Assembly: GCA_000406005.1 (NCBI GenBank)
Contig: ASZN01000079.1
Coordinates: 1 to 22,895 of the forward strand
Source of the DNA: Candidatus Poribacteria bacterium WGA-3G
GTDB lineage: Bacteria; Poribacteria; WGA-4E; WGA-3G
DNA length: 22,895 nucleotides
Direction: 5' to 3'
In this document: positions 14,845 through 22,254 of the stretch, in pieces
Layout: every line of letters begins with the position of its first letter
Numbering within the stretch: the stretch's first letter is position 1
The notes under the pieces: model-generated
What the model saw: only the letters and a program-made list of their open reading frames with translations
What the model was told of the DNA's origin: nothing
The model's database searches: none
Position numbers and translations under genes: made by a program

Positions 14845-14861
14845 GATGCCACTTTGGCATC
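14845..14861 (-). terminator. Hairpin downstream of the ADP-ribosylglycohydrolase gene
   Basis: GATGCCA-CTT-TGGCATC is a perfect 7-bp stem with a 3-base loop, 23 bases after the gene's stop in transcription order. The following bases on the minus strand (CGTTTCTG) contain only a short T-run, so termination strength is doubtful. Confidence 0.4.
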
Positions 14862-14883
14862 GAATGTGCAAATCTGGCAAGGT

Positions 14884-15666
14884 TTAGTGATGGTACATCT
14901 CGGCTATAATTTCAAGGATGTCTGGCGTGTTCGTGAGGTAATCACGTTTTGCTTGCTCTCTAATGTTTATCGGAATGCCGTGTCGTGCTTCGGCGATTGC
15001 GCCGGCGATAGCACCGAGGGTATCGGAATCACCACCGAGCGAAACAGCGTTGCGCACGGCATCTTCATAACTCTCTGATTCTAAAGCGCAGGTGATTGCT
15101 TGTGGCACCGTGCCTTGGCAGGTCATATCGAAGGCATAATCGGGTCGGATGTCGTCCACTGTTAGCGTCAAGTCGTAGCCGTATTCGGTTGTGATAACCT
15201 CGCGGATAGCCGTGGCACTTTCGCCTCGGTATGCGAGCCAAATAGCGTGTGTGGTTGCCCGCGCGCCTTTTATGCCGTCTGGATGATTGTGACTGATAAC
15301 GGTCACTTTGTCGGCGGCGAGAAGTGCTGCGTCCAAGTGATCACGGTTCAGGAACGCTGCTGGCGAGACGCGCATCGCTGCGCCGTTTCGGAACGTACAG
15401 TTAGGCGCGTCCTGGTCGGACTCGGCGTAAATCCATGTTTTGAATATTTGACTGAACCCACACTGCGGATAGCGTTTCCCCCATTTGCGCATCGTTTCTG
15501 CTGGTGGCAGATCGTGTAAGAGGGTATCGGCGACAGCCGCTGTGCAAACCGAATCATCTGTGAAACGGCAGTTCTCACCGAAAAACGGGAAATCTTTGGT
15601 TTTGATGCGGTGATCCTTGGGTTCGTAGATTGAACCGATAATATCGCCGATAATTGCGCCGAGCAT
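14884..15666 (-). CDS. ADP-ribosylglycohydrolase family protein
   Basis: 260 aa from ATG 15666, which follows AAAGGACA; a longer frame from 15732 would run through a palindromic repeat and is rejected. This all-helical family removes ADP-ribose from proteins or other acceptors using two Mg ions. Metal-ligand motifs are present at both ends: GAIIGDIIGSIYE (3-15), FTDDS (35-39) and GGDSDT (211-216). Also visible are RNGAAMRVSP and SHNHPDGIKGA. The best known relatives are DraG and ARH proteins; many bacterial members have unknown substrates, and no nitrogenase or ADP-ribosyltransferase gene is nearby. Confidence 0.9.
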   Translation of the reverse strand: MLGAIIGDIIGSIYEPKDHRIKTKDFPFFGENCRFTDDSVCTAAVADTLLHDLPPAETMRKWGKRYPQCGFSQIFKTWIYAESDQDAPNCTFRNGAAMRVSPAAFLNRDHLDAALLAADKVTVISHNHPDGIKGARATTHAIWLAYRGESATAIREVITTEYGYDLTLTVDDIRPDYAFDMTCQGTVPQAITCALESESYEDAVRNAVSLGGDSDTLGAIAGAIAEARHGIPINIREQAKRDYLTNTPDILEIIAEMYHH

Positions 15667-15706
15667 GTTATTGTCCTTTTGAAATGCCGTTATAGAATAA
15701 ATAGAA

Positions 15707-15783
15707 GGCGGGGTTAGAAACCCCGCCTGCATTGGATTGTGTAAGTGGGGTTAGAAACCCCGCCTGCATGGAATCGTGTAAAT
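15707..15783. repeat. Two tandem copies of a 37-bp hairpin repeat
   Basis: GGCGGGGTT-AGA-AACCCCGCC (15707-15727) is a perfect 9-bp stem. From GGGG at 15710 the sequence repeats after 37 bp (15747-15783) with few changes; the second hairpin has GTGGGGTT as its left arm. It lies between the two minus-strand genes. The pair is enclosed by AATAGAAGGC (15700-15709) and its exact complement GCCTTCTATT (15791-15800), the latter overlapping the end of the LamG gene. GC-rich stem-loops could end or stabilise the LamG transcript. Confidence 0.75.
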
Positions 15784-15795
15784 CCTGAATGCCTT

Positions 15796-16632
15796 CTATT
15801 GGCGTGTTCGTTCTGCTTTGATGCTTGCCCACGTCGTCGTAAACTTGTCTTGCGGTTCAACACTTACGACGGCTGTTGCATATTCCGCGAAATCGGCTGC
15901 ATCGAAAGCGGAATTGTAGACGACGACTTCATCTATGATACCGCCGAAGTAGTGGATGTTAGTGCCGGCACCATCATCATCGTGGAAAACGGCGTTACCG
16001 TTGACATGTGCGATACCGATATCGTCGCCGTGTCCGTAGAGCCCACCACCATCTTCGCTGGCGATGAGTTCGCCGTTAAGCCACATCTCAAATTTACCGG
16101 CTTCAACTGCGGCATCTGCCTCTCGGATAACCAAGCCAACATGATACCATACACCCGACTCTACTGGTGCGGAGGGAAAGGCACCAGGCCACTGATATTC
16201 GGCACGGTTCCAACCCGCAACATAGACCTGTCCATCAAAGACGTTGATAACAAGACCGCGTGTGCGTCCACCTTCTTCAAAAATCGTCTGCTTCTGTTCG
16301 GTAACACCGACATCAGTGCAGTTAAAGTATGCAGCGATCGTCCGGTCGGTGTAGAAATCAGGTTGTGCGATCGTATTGATACCTGCGGAATCCGGGAGTT
16401 TGACACCATCATCAACACCGTCAAAGAGCAGTGCCGTGCCAACAATTCCGTCAACAACTTCTGGCTCTCCGACGATGTTTCCGTCTAAGCCTTTCCCAGA
16501 GCTGTCCGCGGCATCTCCATTGTCAAAATTCCATTCCCCTTCAAGCGTTGCTTCGTCTTTTGCAGCATAAGAAATCACGGCTACAAACATAAGTAAGACA
16601 CTTAAGAAAAAAACAAACCGATATTTCACCAT
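15796..16632 (-). CDS. Secreted LamG-domain (concanavalin A-like) protein A
   Basis: 278 aa. Residues 1-23 are a Sec signal peptide ending SYAA. The mature part begins DEATLEGEWNFDNGDAADSSGKGLDGN, the usual start of LamG/ConA-like jelly-roll domains (W-F-D-x-G...DSS..G..G), followed by VDGIVGTALLFDG, YTDRTIAAYFNC, WYHVGLVIREADA, KFEMWLNGEL and IIDEVVVYNSAFD. These domains bind glycans or proteins; no catalytic residues are apparent. The C-terminal tail EPQDKFTTTWASIKAERTRQ follows the domain and may be a lineage-specific trait. It is about two-thirds identical by eye to the upstream gene; 57 bases separate them. Confidence 0.85.
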   Translation of the reverse strand: MVKYRFVFFLSVLLMFVAVISYAAKDEATLEGEWNFDNGDAADSSGKGLDGNIVGEPEVVDGIVGTALLFDGVDDGVKLPDSAGINTIAQPDFYTDRTIAAYFNCTDVGVTEQKQTIFEEGGRTRGLVINVFDGQVYVAGWNRAEYQWPGAFPSAPVESGVWYHVGLVIREADAAVEAGKFEMWLNGELIASEDGGGLYGHGDDIGIAHVNGNAVFHDDDGAGTNIHYFGGIIDEVVVYNSAFDAADFAEYATAVVSVEPQDKFTTTWASIKAERTRQ

Positions 16633-16668
16633 TGTGTATATCTCCCCTGTTAGGATATTATCGTTAAT

Positions 16669-16690
16669 ACCTCAAGTGCGATATTGAGGT
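16669..16690 (-). promoter_or_regulatory. Intercistronic stem-loop between the LamG genes
   Basis: ACCTCAA (16669-16675) and TTGAGGT (16684-16690) form a 7-bp stem with an 8-base loop beginning right at the stop codon of the upstream LamG gene. No U-run follows, so partial termination or processing is more likely than a full terminator. Confidence 0.4.
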
Positions 16691-17523
16691 TACTTTTGTG
16701 TCCGTTGGGCTTTCAGTGCTGCCCAAGTCGTTGTGAATTTGCCTTGCGGTTCAACGTTTAAGGCTTGCGAGGCTTGACTAAAATCACCTTGATCGAAGGC
16801 AGAACCGTAAACAACGACTTCATCAATTAGACCTTGAAACCAATCAATGTTAGTTCCACTGCCACCCTCATCGTGATAAACAGCGTTTTGGTTGGTAAAT
16901 CCGATCCCGATGTCGTCGCCATGGGCATGGAGTTGACCGCCATCCGCCTTCTCAACCAGTTTGCCATCAAGCCACATCTCAAACTTGTCCTTCTCCACTT
17001 TACCGGACGCGTTGCGAATGACTAAACCGACGTGATACCAACGCTTCGACTCAACTTCTGCAGAAAGCCATTCACCATTCCAGTTATATTCGGCGCGATT
17101 CCAACCACCGACATAGACTTCACCATCAAATACATAGATGACTAAGCCGCGTGTGCGTCCACCCTCTTCAAAAATCACCTGTTTCCGACTGTCAATTCCG
17201 ACATCATCGCAGTTGAAGTATGCAGCGATTGTTCGGTCGGTATAGGGACCGCCGCTGTTTATGTCTGCGGAATCTGGGATTTTTATGCCCTCATCTTCAC
17301 CGTTGAAATCTAAAGCTTTTCCAACAATACCGTCAACGGATTTTGGCTTTCCAGCGAAGTTACCGTTGAGTCCTTTTTTTGAGCTATCTTTGGCGGTGCC
17401 GTCGTCAAAGGTCCAGTTTCCTGCGACGGTTGCTTCATCGCGCTGCGCATCCGCAGGCATAATCGGTAATAGTACGCACAACAGTAGAATAATACTTCCT
17501 GTGCAAATCAATTCTCGAATCAT
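16690..17523 (-). CDS. Secreted LamG-domain protein B (tandem paralog)
   Basis: 277 aa. Signal peptide at 1-26 ending ADA. The LamG domain has the same order as its neighbour: DEATVAGNWTFDDGTAKDSS, VDGIVGKALDFNG, YTDRTIAAYFNCDDVG, IFEEGGRTRGLVIYVFDG, WYHVGLVIRNASG, KFEMWLDGKL, LIDEVVVYGSAFD, and the tail EPQGKFTTTWAALKAQRTQK. Two residues shorter at one loop than protein A. AAGGAGG precedes the ATG. It is the promoter-proximal member of the pair. Role: probably extracellular or periplasmic glycan or surface binding; an enzyme activity cannot be claimed. Confidence 0.87.
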   Translation of the reverse strand: MIRELICTGSIILLLCVLLPIMPADAQRDEATVAGNWTFDDGTAKDSSKKGLNGNFAGKPKSVDGIVGKALDFNGEDEGIKIPDSADINSGGPYTDRTIAAYFNCDDVGIDSRKQVIFEEGGRTRGLVIYVFDGEVYVGGWNRAEYNWNGEWLSAEVESKRWYHVGLVIRNASGKVEKDKFEMWLDGKLVEKADGGQLHAHGDDIGIGFTNQNAVYHDEGGSGTNIDWFQGLIDEVVVYGSAFDQGDFSQASQALNVEPQGKFTTTWAALKAQRTQK

Positions 17524-17623
17524 TCAGTACCTCCTTACGGATTCCGTTTCTATATGCTTAAAGTTCAATCTTCTGAGCGGGATGTCTTAGTATCAAACTT
17601 GTTGAATACATAACCTATGTCTA

Positions 17624-17652
17624 ATTATTGAAAATTAGCGAAATTTTGTCAA
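17624..17652 (-). promoter_or_regulatory. Strong promoter of the LamG pair
   Basis: Minus strand TTGACA (17652-17647), 17-base spacer, AATAAT (17629-17624, five of six). An A/T-tract (AAATTTTTTAA) just upstream resembles an UP element. Start near 17617; leader about 95 nt before ATG 17523. Confidence 0.75.
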
Positions 17653-17703
17653 TTAAAAAATTTCAATTTTCCGTAAAAGGCACAATTCTCGCGCGTAGTC
17701 TTC

Positions 17704-18069
17704 TTAGCGGGAGCTATAGTAACCGAGAAACGCGATGTCTCGCAACCCTCGGAAGAGTTTTCGTCGGACCCCGAAACGGCTATTTGCCCAAGTCTCAATA
17801 TATCTTACTGCATCACGCGGGTCGAGTTGCGTAAATTGACGCGTCTTACCAATAAAGAGAAGCGGTCCCCACTGAAATAGGTGTAGACCGAACCGGAGTT
17901 GCTTCTGCAGTGTCTTCGGCAACTGCTTAACAAACGCATCAATAGTGATAATGGGTACATCCAACGTTGCATCGCGTGGGACACCGACCATATACGCACT
18001 GAGAGATTTCAGGATCTCATGTTCAGACTGTGTAAAAAAGTAGGTGGTACTTGCGGTTGTTTTAGGCAT
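17704..18069 (-). CDS. Small protein resembling gluconate 2-dehydrogenase subunit 3 / N-terminal region of GMC oxidoreductases
   Basis: 121 aa from ATG 18069, which overlaps the stop of the upstream isomerase by eight bases (ATGCCTAA). It is helical: TYFFTQSEHEILKSLSAYMVG, VDAFVKQLP-type helix, FGLHLFQWGPLLFIGKTRQFTQLDPRDAVRYIETWANSRFGVRRKLFRGLRDIAFLGYYSS. The 'rFtxLxxxxrxxyletWxxSrxxxrrxlfxgLrxlaxlgYYs' pattern is what precedes the flavin domain in long-chain alcohol oxidases and forms the small subunit of gluconate dehydrogenase. No flavoprotein gene follows in this window; the frame ends exactly where the 'YYS' motif would lead on. It may be a stand-alone subunit or a leftover N-terminal part. 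Confidence 0.6.
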   Translation of the reverse strand: MPKTTASTTYFFTQSEHEILKSLSAYMVGVPRDATLDVPIITIDAFVKQLPKTLQKQLRFGLHLFQWGPLLFIGKTRQFTQLDPRDAVRYIETWANSRFGVRRKLFRGLRDIAFLGYYSSR

Positions 18070-18985
18070 CAGTCTTTTCAGGCGATTGTGATAAAGACTC
18101 ACACAATTCGCGTGCCTCTATGATGGGTTCCGCCTCACACGGACGTATTTCCAACACCTTTAAGACATCCGAAGGCAGTTGCTTGAAGATTTCGTCCCAC
18201 GCAAGGTCTCCGGTGCCTGGCGGATGATACGCCTCAAGACCTTGAAGGTCGTGTAGATTTACACCGACGAGATGCTCCGCGTAATCCGTAAGCCATCTGT
18301 CTGCCCAACAGAGACCGAGGCTTTCCTGCCTTGCTGCGTGTGCGACATCGTGCCAATAACGCATCGGACTCCCATAAAATTCTGCGAAGAACAGTCCGAC
18401 CTCATCGAAATTCGGGATCTGATAATAGTGTGGACGGTTCTCAATCGCGATACAGAGGTCCATCTGTAGGGCGTGTTCGTTTAATTCGTCCAGACTCCGT
18501 AAGACGGCATCGTGGTGTTTCGCCTCCTTACGTTTCCGCCATTCCGTGGCTTCTGTCACTTTTTGACTGAAGGCTTCAAATTCGCGTTCGCCATACGTGT
18601 ATAGATCGGTCATGAGATACGACCGGTCATAAGTATCGACTTCACCGAGGTGGAGGACGACGATCGGAATTTCCAGGTCGAGTGCGAGTTCCATCGTCTG
18701 GACGGTGCGTCGGATCGCCTCCTTTCGTTCGTCTGTATTGAGGCTCGAAAGGTGGAGTATGTCCTTTCCAGCATCCGCTTGCGATGTGCCTGGTAGGATA
18801 GGACAAAAGTTATGGATAGAACATGACGGATTTTCACGAAGGGACGGCTTAAGCTGCTCAATCTGATCCGGTGTGAGATGCCTGCTGAGTTCGAGCGTTT
18901 CAAAACCGAGGTTTTTGAGTTCATCGAACAGTGCTGCACCGTCCTGCTGTTTCAAGGCGTTCCATAGTGTTGAGATTGCTAACAT
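18062..18985 (-). CDS. Sugar phosphate isomerase/epimerase-like TIM-barrel protein
   Basis: 307 aa of the xylose isomerase/AP endonuclease 2 superfamily, metal-dependent enzymes acting on sugars or polyols. Motifs on successive strands: LGFETLELSRH, SIHNFCPI, PIVVLHLGEVD (strand 4), LCIAIENRPHYYQIP (metal Glu182), MRYWHDVAHAA (His212, Asp213), VGVNLHDLQGLEAYHPPGTGDLAWDEIF (His245) and LEIRP (Glu279). All expected metal ligands are present. ATG 18985 has no Shine-Dalgarno and lies eight bases from the heptad-repeat element, so initiation is probably weak or depends on the element. It is followed by the subunit-3-like gene with overlap. Confidence 0.85.
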   Translation of the reverse strand: MLAISTLWNALKQQDGAALFDELKNLGFETLELSRHLTPDQIEQLKPSLRENPSCSIHNFCPILPGTSQADAGKDILHLSSLNTDERKEAIRRTVQTMELALDLEIPIVVLHLGEVDTYDRSYLMTDLYTYGEREFEAFSQKVTEATEWRKRKEAKHHDAVLRSLDELNEHALQMDLCIAIENRPHYYQIPNFDEVGLFFAEFYGSPMRYWHDVAHAARQESLGLCWADRWLTDYAEHLVGVNLHDLQGLEAYHPPGTGDLAWDEIFKQLPSDVLKVLEIRPCEAEPIIEARELCESLSQSPEKTDA

Positions 18986-18992
18986 TTTATTG

Positions 18993-19123
18993 GTTATCAG
19001 TTATCGGTTGTCAGTTGTCAGTTTGCCTTGCAGTGAGAGTCAAGATCAGTTTTGGCAGTTACCGATTTCGTTGTCACCACCAGAAATCTCTTAACTAAAA
19101 ACCGAGAACCAAAGACTGACAAC
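18993..19123. repeat. Heptad-repeat inverted element (about 131 bp)
   Basis: The left arm is four tandem 7-mers GTTATCA GTTATCG GTTGTCA GTTGTCA (18993-19020). The right arm on the complementary strand reads, from 19123 downward, GTTGTCA GTCTTTG GTTCTCG GTTTTTA GTTAAGA (to 19089), again with a strict 7-bp period. A 68-bp middle section separates the arms. The right end touches the purN stop codon and the left end stops eight bases before the isomerase start, so the element fills the gap between the genes. Confidence 0.7.
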
Positions 19124-19725
19124 TATCGCACGATTACTTTTCGTCCTTTGATTTTTAGTTTGCCTTCGGCGTACCATTTGATCACTTGCGGGTAGAGTTT
19201 ATGTTCCTCGACCTGAATCCGGTTGTGTAAACTTTCTTCGTCGTCGGTATCCAGGACCGGGACAACTGACTGCGCGATAATGGTACCGGTGTCTACACCT
19301 TCATCAACGAAGTGGACGGTGACACCTGTGAATTTTACGCCGTAAGTTAACGTGTCCGCGACAGGATGTGCGCCCGGGAATGCTGGCAAAAGTGTCGGAT
19401 GGACATTGATAATACGGTTTTTGTATTTTCGGACGAAAGGCGGTTGAAACAGTTTCATAAATCCTGCGAGGACAACGAGTTCTGCGGTATAGTGTTCAAT
19501 GAGCCTCGAAATTTCGGCATCAAAATCGACACGATTCTCGAAATCTCGGGTTTTAACGACGTGTGTCGGTATGCCGGCGCGTTTAGCACGTGTGAGTGCA
19601 TAAGCCTTCTGTCGATCACTAATCACCACTGCGATTTCAATTCCGATCGTTTCGTCTTGATGTAGTTTTTCAATCAAGGTTTGGAGGTTCGTTCCGCTCC
19701 CTGACACGAGGACTGCAATTCTCAA
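19123..19725 (-). CDS. purN: Phosphoribosylglycinamide formyltransferase (GAR transformylase)
   Basis: 200 aa. It transfers the formyl group of 10-formyltetrahydrofolate to GAR in purine synthesis. Motifs: MRIAVLVSGSGTNLQTLIE at the N-terminus, VVISDRQKAYAL, VVLAGFMKLF, and the catalytic set INVHPTLLPAFPG (Asn107, His109) with VHFVDEGVDTGTII (Asp145). The start is TTG 19725: the frame can be extended to 19854, but that part overlaps the upstream gene and is unlike PurN, whereas AAAGGA lies six bases before the TTG and the family's usual first residues follow. It begins ten bases after the stop of the VWA gene and should be co-transcribed with it. Confidence 0.95.
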   Translation of the reverse strand: MRIAVLVSGSGTNLQTLIEKLHQDETIGIEIAVVISDRQKAYALTRAKRAGIPTHVVKTRDFENRVDFDAEISRLIEHYTAELVVLAGFMKLFQPPFVRKYKNRIINVHPTLLPAFPGAHPVADTLTYGVKFTGVTVHFVDEGVDTGTIIAQSVVPVLDTDDEESLHNRIQVEEHKLYPQVIKWYAEGKLKIKGRKVIVR

Positions 19726-19735
19726 TCTTGATCCT

Positions 19736-21547
19736 TTACCAATATGAATGATTTGTCGTCTGTCCTTCGGGGATAGGTACCCAAACGCCACCAGTTTTTG
19801 TGGCGACCTGTTGCTGAAAGTCGTCATAAGTGCCGACGACGTTGACGAGGACATGTTTTTGTTCTAACATTTGTATAATCGCGAGCGGTGAGTATTCACC
19901 TTTCGCTGGCTCATCTGTAACCAAAATGAAATAGGGTTGTGCGTTCGGACGGAGTTTGAGCCGACGCATTCCCTCCGCTATAGCATCAAGTAACGTTTCA
20001 TTATCTTGGCACGGTAATTCCACGATCTTCCGAATTTTTTTGAGCGTTTGTGGTGGATTGTAGACGTTTACCATGTTCACCGATGCCCGGGACCGGAAAC
20101 GTACAACGCCTATCTGATAGTCTATGAAAGCGTTATCCCAATCGCGAACGAGGATATCAAGTTGCTGCAAAAAATTCGGGAGTTTATCTTCCATACTTTT
20201 GCTGCTATCAATGAACAAGACAATATCGACAGGGATACTGCCACCGAATCCCAATGCTGCATCACCGACTTTTGCGACATCTGCCCATTGTGCGTTGCGT
20301 AGTGACACGGCTTTGTTTCTCGCTGTCAGCGACCTGTTGAAGCGTCGTGCCATTTGGGGTTGTGGTTGTGGTGCTTCAGGGATGAGATGCCACCTACCAC
20401 CGGTCTGCGTGGCTAAGGACTGATGCGCATCAAGTGGGAGACCAAGGACGTTTACATAGATGCCGAACTCCCGGCAGTATGCGATGGCTTTTTCGAGTGT
20501 TATCCCATCGCGGCTTGTCAACGGTTCGTCAGTAACCAAAATAAAATGCCGTTTGGATGTAGGACGGAAACGGAGTTCCTTGACCGTCTGCACGATAGCA
20601 TCCAAGGCATTTTCATCTCCACGAACAGAGATGTCTTGAAGGGCGCGTCTGTATTCTGTAAAACTCCTTGTCAATTGAACGACTTTGATTCTATTTTCGT
20701 TATTGTCTGCCGCGAATTCTGTCGCACCGAGGGCGTAATCTATTTTTGAGTCTTTGTAGACATCCACCATCTCCGTGAGATGTTCAGTAACGGCTTTGAT
20801 ATTATCCCCCATACTGCCGCTGGCATCAATGACGAAGACGACATCAATTGGACCGCCGTCACTCGTTTCGACGATCTCTTGTGCGAGTTTTTTCATAAGT
20901 ATCGGAAACGCGATTTTCGGGAGTACTTTCCGTTTTTCTTCAATTTCTTCCAACACTGCTGGGGCTATAGTTTCCTCTTCCGCTTCCACTATTTTAAGGG
21001 TCGGAATTTTCGGGGTGCGTTGAACCCTCGGTGGTCCGGAACGTTTCGCACCGAAGGTGGTATCACCTGCAGGACTTGCGGCTTCCGTTTTTGATAGATT
21101 TCCTTCAACCTCCTGAAGCGTACGCGCAGCCGTGCTAACGTCGCCCCAATTTTTTCTTGAGAGGTCAAGAGACGGTGAAGGGGTCTCTTTTTGAACTTCG
21201 GCTTGCAAACTGCGTCCCAAAGCCGGACGCGGCGTTTCAGACGGGACGGCGACGGGCGATGCTAAAGACGGGGGCGATTCGCCAGTATTAACATCTGTCA
21301 GATCCTGCACAGGTGTCAGAACACGCGGTGCCAGTTTTTTTCGCAGAGGTTTCGGTCGGGCAGCGTGTTCCACTGAAATGAGGTCCGCTGTTAGGCTTGA
21401 CTTGTCGGACATTATCGGCTGGTTCTGTACGACAACGTAAAATGTTGTGCTGAGAAAGAATAGATGGAACACCAGTGAAATGAATAACGCTTTGCGGGTT
21501 ACTGATTTCGTTTTCCAACGCCTATATAAACCGGTTGCTGATTTCAT
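19736..21547 (-). CDS. TonB-like membrane-anchored protein with two VWA domains
   Basis: 603 aa. A short basic N-terminus precedes one transmembrane helix (about 21-40, LFISLVFHLFFLSTTFYVVV) containing Ser24 and His28 in the S-x3-H spacing known from the TonB anchor. A Pro-rich, charged periplasmic linker (about 45-230) follows, with the PKPLRKKLAPRV and TPSPSLDLSRKNWGD stretches. Two VWA domains come next: VWA1 about 235-392 with MIDAS DASGS (241-245) and VTDEP, VWA2 about 440-595 with DSSKS (447-451) and VTDEP. Both end in an 'ATKTGGxWxxIPE'-like segment, so the second is an internal duplicate of the first. There is no TonB C-terminal domain. It is encoded after the sigma and anti-sigma genes, suggesting an envelope function under their control. 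Confidence 0.85.
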   Translation of the reverse strand: MKSATGLYRRWKTKSVTRKALFISLVFHLFFLSTTFYVVVQNQPIMSDKSSLTADLISVEHAARPKPLRKKLAPRVLTPVQDLTDVNTGESPPSLASPVAVPSETPRPALGRSLQAEVQKETPSPSLDLSRKNWGDVSTAARTLQEVEGNLSKTEAASPAGDTTFGAKRSGPPRVQRTPKIPTLKIVEAEEETIAPAVLEEIEEKRKVLPKIAFPILMKKLAQEIVETSDGGPIDVVFVIDASGSMGDNIKAVTEHLTEMVDVYKDSKIDYALGATEFAADNNENRIKVVQLTRSFTEYRRALQDISVRGDENALDAIVQTVKELRFRPTSKRHFILVTDEPLTSRDGITLEKAIAYCREFGIYVNVLGLPLDAHQSLATQTGGRWHLIPEAPQPQPQMARRFNRSLTARNKAVSLRNAQWADVAKVGDAALGFGGSIPVDIVLFIDSSKSMEDKLPNFLQQLDILVRDWDNAFIDYQIGVVRFRSRASVNMVNVYNPPQTLKKIRKIVELPCQDNETLLDAIAEGMRRLKLRPNAQPYFILVTDEPAKGEYSPLAIIQMLEQKHVLVNVVGTYDDFQQQVATKTGGVWVPIPEGQTTNHSYW

Positions 21548-21634
21548 GATACAAATCCTACCCTAAGAAGGTTATGCAGGAAACGAGACATAAGGACCTC
21601 GGCAAACAGATAAGATCATTCCTTGAAGCGGAAC

Positions 21635-22213
21635 TTACTTCCGTTGAAGGTATGTTGTCAGCAAGCGTTTAGGTGACTCCTGCTGAATAACCTCAAAGGA
21701 GATTAGTTTCTCGCTATCAAGTTCACGCAATTCCTCTCCAAATTTATCGTCAGAAGGTTGATAAAGTGTTACCCCGACCATTGTAAAGACGGCAAAAGTC
21801 AGTATGGAGATATAAACTGGACTGCGTGTGCGAATATTGTAGCGCAGTTTGCCCGTCAATGTCGAAAGGGGGTGCATCCATCCAAGGGAGACTTCAATGC
21901 CCCGGTGAATTCGTGTCCAGAACGATTCTTGCTGTCGCTGGTGCTCTGCGACTTCAGAGACGCGTGCCATTACATCCTTTAAGAAGTCATCAGAGGCTTC
22001 TACATCTCCGGCGTGTCGAAGGAAGTTGTCGGTGTGTTGCAACCGCTGTATATCGTTGGCACAAACGTTGCATCTTTTAAGGTGTCGTCGGATGAGATGG
22101 CGTTTCCATGCGGGCAGCTCTTTGTCGATGTAAGCAGAGAGTTCGTCTCGGCTTGCGATCTCACATTCCGAATTGTGTGCATCCGGGAATTCGGGCTGTT
22201 TATATGTTCTCAT
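21635..22213 (-). CDS. Zinc-finger anti-sigma factor, single transmembrane segment
   Basis: 192 aa. The N-terminal anti-sigma domain shows the ZAS pattern: LSAYIDKELPAWKRHLIRRHLKRCNVCANDI with His44, Cys48 and Cys51 as zinc ligands. A helical stretch follows to about 100, then one transmembrane helix (about 132-151, PVYISILTFAVFTMVGVTLY) and a short outer part of about 40 residues (DDKFGEELRELDSEKLISFEVIQQESPKRLL). It would hold the sigma factor encoded just upstream at the membrane until a signal releases it. AAAGGAAG precedes the ATG; 41 bases separate it from the sigma gene. The extracytoplasmic part is too small to be a typical ligand sensor. Confidence 0.88.
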   Translation of the reverse strand: MRTYKQPEFPDAHNSECEIASRDELSAYIDKELPAWKRHLIRRHLKRCNVCANDIQRLQHTDNFLRHAGDVEASDDFLKDVMARVSEVAEHQRQQESFWTRIHRGIEVSLGWMHPLSTLTGKLRYNIRTRSPVYISILTFAVFTMVGVTLYQPSDDKFGEELRELDSEKLISFEVIQQESPKRLLTTYLQRK

Positions 22214-22254
22214 TTTTTAATTCTTCCTTTCGGGCAACATTCTCTTCCTGACGG

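Noticed and set aside
14728..15078. 116-codon plus-strand frame
   Set aside because: More than half overlaps the ADP-ribosylglycohydrolase gene in antisense; no ribosome-binding site or recognisable motif.
15667..15732. Upstream extension of the ADP-ribosylglycohydrolase gene to ATG 15732
   Set aside because: The added 22 codons run through the palindromic repeat; ATG 15666 has a good ribosome-binding site and begins at the family's conserved first residues.
15745..16488. 247-codon plus-strand open frame opposite the LamG A gene
   Set aside because: It begins in the hairpin repeat, has no ribosome-binding site, and its protein (clusters of Cys and no recognisable domain) is the antisense of a LamG gene that has a signal peptide, conserved motifs and a close paralog.
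18993..19020. Short direct repeats considered as a CRISPR array
   Set aside because: Units are 7 bp and contiguous with no spacers, and no cas genes are present.
19726..19854. Upstream extension of purN
   Set aside because: It overlaps the end of the VWA gene in another frame and is unlike any PurN N-terminus; TTG 19725 has AAAGGA at good spacing.
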